Below, piece after piece: positions 19,790 to 22,610 of a DNA stretch of 22,610 nt (positions within the stretch are counted from its first letter, which is position 1; the number at the start of each line of letters is the position of its first letter). This DNA is from Candidatus Minthenecus merdequi. Lineage in GTDB: Bacteria; Bacteroidota; Bacteroidia; Bacteroidales; Paludibacteraceae. Location: NCBI GenBank assembly GCA_018064385.1, contig JAGHVI010000056.1, positions 1 to 22,610 on the forward strand. Reading direction: 5' to 3'. A model generated the notes under the pieces. The model was not told where the DNA came from, did no database searches, and was given only the letters and a program-made list of their open reading frames with translations. The position numbers and the translations under genes are program-made.

Positions 19790-21130
19790 ATGGATAAACG
19801 TTCTTCTTTCGGTTCAAAATTCGGAATGCTGGCAGCAGCTGTTGGGTCAGCCGTTGGATTGGGTAATATATGGAAATTTCCTTATGTCGCAGGACAGAAT
19901 GGCGGCAGTGCTTTTCTTGTTGTATATTTGATATGCGTTATACTGTTGGGGTTCCCTGCATTGGTAACCGAGTTATCAATCGGTCGAATGGCTGGCACAA
20001 ATCCAGTAACCGCCTTCAGTACAATTCAAGGCAACAGACATTGGAATTTCATAGGCATAATGGGAGTTCTTGTGGCATTCTTGACACTTGGGTTTTATTT
20101 TATCGTTGCAGGTTGGTCGCTTGAGTATATATGGCAGACCATAACGACGGATTCGTTTGCCGGTATGAATGCCCAAGACCTCACCACGGAATTTAAAGAG
20201 TTTTCCACAAACACAACACGTCCCTATCTGTGGGTTATTATCTTCATTTTTCTGACAGCGGCAGTATTGATATTCGGTGTCCAGAAAGGCATTGAGGCTG
20301 GTTCAAAGATTCTTATGCCTATATTGTTTGCCGTTATGCTGTTCTTGGTCATCAGGGTCATTTTTATTGCTGGCAACGAACCTGGATATGAGTTTTATTT
20401 GAAGCCGGATTTCTCGAAAATAACGCCTACCATCATTTTGCAGGCTATGGGACAAGCATTTTTTTCTCTTTCGATAGGTTTTGCGATAATGCTGACTTAC
20501 GGCTCATATATGAAACAAGGAAATGTAGTCTCAACCTGTATGCAAATCTGCATACTTGACACTCTTATAGCAGTAATGGCAGGATTGGTCATTTTCCCTG
20601 CTGTTTTTGCCTTTGGCATCGAACCAACCGAAGGCCCTTCGCTTGCGTTTATTGCACTACCTGCTGTTTTTGCACAAATGCATGGCGGTATGCTTTTCTC
20701 CGTTCTCTTTTTCTTCCTGCTGGCTGTCGCTGCCCTAACATCAACAATCTCGCTTTACGAAACAATAGTAGTGACTGTTTCTGAACTTTTACACATAGGT
20801 CGTAAACTCTCTATTGTCATAATCGGATTTTTGCTTTGCGCAACGTCTGCCATCTGCTGTCACTCGCTGACCAAAGGTTCTCCATTCGTTGTCTGTGGAA
20901 AGAATATTTTCGATTTGTTCGACTACTTGACCTCCAGTTTAATGATTCCTCTTGGTGGTATGTTAATGGCTATTTTCTTGGGTTGGGTCGTTTCTCGCGA
21001 GAAATCACACAAAGCTCTTATTTCTTTTGGTATGAGCGAGCGTCTTTTCTCTATATTTATATTTATTATTCGATTTATTATTCCAATAATCATTCTTCTT
21101 ATAATGCTTCAACAATTAGGTATAATATAA
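19790..21130 (+). CDS. Sodium-dependent symporter of the NSS (LeuT/MhsT-like) family
   Basis: Imports an amino acid or similar solute with Na+. The protein is 446 aa with about 11 membrane segments, usual for bacterial members. The TM1 sodium and substrate-binding stretch GSAVGLGNIWKFPY covers 19-32, with NGGSAFL following. The broken TM6 helix carries FFSLSIG (224-230) and TM8 SLYET/LTSTIS lies around 316-325. The substrate cannot be told from the sequence. The ATG follows the previous stop directly. A paralogue follows 23 bases downstream. Confidence 0.94.
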   Translation: MDKRSSFGSKFGMLAAAVGSAVGLGNIWKFPYVAGQNGGSAFLVVYLICVILLGFPALVTELSIGRMAGTNPVTAFSTIQGNRHWNFIGIMGVLVAFLTLGFYFIVAGWSLEYIWQTITTDSFAGMNAQDLTTEFKEFSTNTTRPYLWVIIFIFLTAAVLIFGVQKGIEAGSKILMPILFAVMLFLVIRVIFIAGNEPGYEFYLKPDFSKITPTIILQAMGQAFFSLSIGFAIMLTYGSYMKQGNVVSTCMQICILDTLIAVMAGLVIFPAVFAFGIEPTEGPSLAFIALPAVFAQMHGGMLFSVLFFFLLAVAALTSTISLYETIVVTVSELLHIGRKLSIVIIGFLLCATSAICCHSLTKGSPFVVCGKNIFDLFDYLTSSLMIPLGGMLMAIFLGWVVSREKSHKALISFGMSERLFSIFIFIIRFIIPIIILLIMLQQLGII

Positions 21131-21153
21131 AACACTAATGAACAATTACATAT

Positions 21154-22493
21154 ATGAATAACAGGTCATCATTTAAAAGTAATTTCGGTATGTTGGCAGC
21201 CGCAGTAGGGTCGGCTGTTGGATTAGGCAATATATGGAAATTTCCTTACGAGGCAGGAACTAATGGCGGTGGTGCTTTTCTTGTTGTTTACTTGATTTGC
21301 GTGCTATTATTGGGATTTCCCGCTCTTATTACTGAATTGTCCATTGGACGTATGGCAAAAACTAATCCCATTGATGCTTTTAGCTCTATCGTGGGCAATA
21401 AATGTTGGAATTTCGTGGTGCAATGGGAGTTCTCTCTGCATTCCTGATATTGTGTTTCTATATGGTCGTGGCTGGTTGGTCTCTCGAATATATATACCAA
21501 ACTTTCGCAACCTCAACATTCGAAGGTATGAATGCATCTGCTCTCGGCACTTTTTTTAACGACTTTGCCTTTTCGTCTTATCGCCCTTATGTATGGCTGA
21601 CGATTTTTATTATTGCTACATTCCTTGTTATTAAAGTTGGTATTGAGAAAGGAATTGAAAAAGCATCCAAAATTCTTATGCCTGCTCTCTTTGTCATAAT
21701 AATCATATTGTCTGTTTATGTTGCTTTTTTGCCTGGAAATGCAGAAGGTTATCAGTTCTATTTAAATTTTGATGTTTCAAAGATTACACCATCAGTTGCA
21801 CTTTCGGCATTAGGACAGTCATTTTTCTCGCTCTCGTTAGCTTCAGGCGTATTATTGGTTTATGGCTCATATATGAACAAAGGCAATATAGTTAACACCT
21901 CTTTGCAAATTTCGTTGTTTGACACAATGATTGCCGTTATGGCAGGATTTATGATATTTCCAGCAGTGTTTGCTTATGGCATAGAACCAAGCGAAGGACC
22001 TTCTTTGGCATACATTGCTTTGCCTGCTGTTTTCTCGCAAATGCGTGGAGGTATGATTATTTCGCTTTTATTCTTTTCATTGTTGACTATTGGTGCTTTT
22101 ACATCAACCATTTCGCTGCACGAGGTTTTGACATCATGCCTTGCAGATAAATTGCATATCACACGTTTCAAGTCAAATATTATAGTCGTGATAATGCTTA
22201 TCATAGGCGCTTACGGTTGCTGTTATTCTCTGACTGAAAATTCATTGTTTTACTTCGGAGGACGCTCACTTTTCACATGGTTCAACGACATCACATCTGA
22301 GTATTTTCTTCCTTTAGGTGGAATGGTTATGTCCATATTCTTTGGTTGGTTCGTCAGCAAGCAGAAGGTGAAAGCGACTCTGACCGAATTTGGAATGAAA
22401 CCAAAGTTCTTTCCAATATATTTTATATTCGTTCGTTATCTGATTCCTTTAGCTATTATGATGATAATGCTTCAGCAGTTTGGAATGTTCTAA
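21154..22493 (+). pseudogene. Second NSS-family symporter, broken by a one-base frameshift
   Basis: Close paralogue of the preceding gene. The first frame (21154-21447) codes the TM1 region, GSAVGLGNIWKFPYEAG, up to F87 at 21412-21414, then runs out of homology and stops after 97 residues. The homologous protein continues in a second frame from CGT at 21414 (RGAMGVLSAFL) to the stop at 22491-22493. Alignment with the neighbour shows eight bases where nine are needed between the codons for Phe and Met, so one base is missing near 21414-21415. Adding it gives 87 + 359 = 446 aa, the same length as the neighbour. The rest is intact and shows no other decay, so a recent mutation, phase variation or a sequencing error are all possible. 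Confidence 0.88.
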
Positions 22494-22610
22494 CATTACT
22501 CCCCAAGATAAATAAAGGGTGGTTCTATTAATTAGGTTGAGACGATTTTGAAGTTTATTTTTAGCAGATTGCTGTGCGAAAGAAGGGAGCATAGCGGGCT
22601 ATGTGACCGA
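22494..22610. other. Right-edge non-coding segment with small dyads
   Basis: No gene is seen after the second symporter. AGCA-GAT-TGCT (22563-22573) and CATAGC-GG-GCTATG (22590-22603) are short inverted repeats, and the stretch from about 22535 is more G+C-rich at its end than the genes before it. It may be the start of a repeat element, a MITE or an insertion-sequence end; the window stops before this can be decided. A clear terminator for the operon was not found. Confidence 0.4.

Overview
The window looks like a chromosomal segment of a Bacteroidales-type bacterium (phylum Bacteroidota). The evidence is the long plant/Chlamydia-type IspG (559 aa), the menaquinone methyltransferase and type III pantothenate kinase, a head-GIN (DUF2807) secreted protein, a PpiD/SurA-like isomerase, and promoters of the Bacteroidota form TAnnTTTG in front of several operons. 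Genus was not resolved. No tRNA, rRNA, CRISPR array or complete insertion sequence is visible, and no gene-free stretch exceeds 300 bases; the longest are 5423-5601, 18010-18182 and 10484-10633.

Region 1 (1-5422, minus strand) is an accessory defence locus: hsdR, a Fic protein, hsdM, then an open frame running off the left edge whose first ~17 codons resemble a Bro-N domain. By hand counts on sample lines, hsdR and hsdM are about 52-57% G+C, the fic gene 30-45%, and the neighbouring housekeeping genes nearer 33-40%, so the locus looks acquired and composite.

Region 2 (5423-10490, minus strand) holds serC with its own promoter and terminator, then ispG coupled by 6 bases to an upstream CPA2-type cation/proton antiporter.

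Region 3 (10566-18061, minus strand) is an envelope block. From upstream to downstream it reads coaX, an outer-membrane beta-barrel protein, a secreted TPR protein, lptC, a CNNM/CorC-type membrane protein, and then a PpiD-like isomerase with its own promoter. Spacings of 0-15 bases from coaX to the CorC-type gene suggest one transcript that links CoA synthesis to outer-membrane and LPS-export functions.

Region 4 (18129-22610, plus strand) diverges from coaX: menG, the head-GIN protein (4-base overlap), and two tandem NSS-family sodium symporters. The second symporter carries a one-base frameshift; adding one base restores 446 aa, exactly the length of its neighbour. The last ~110 bases contain small dyads and no gene and may be the edge of a repeat element.

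The strongest candidates for something new are the composite hsdR-fic-hsdM locus with its Bro-N-like fragment and a repeat at the fic/hsdM joint, the lptC operon with two uncharacterised envelope proteins, and the regular eight-coil head-GIN protein locked between menG and the transporters.
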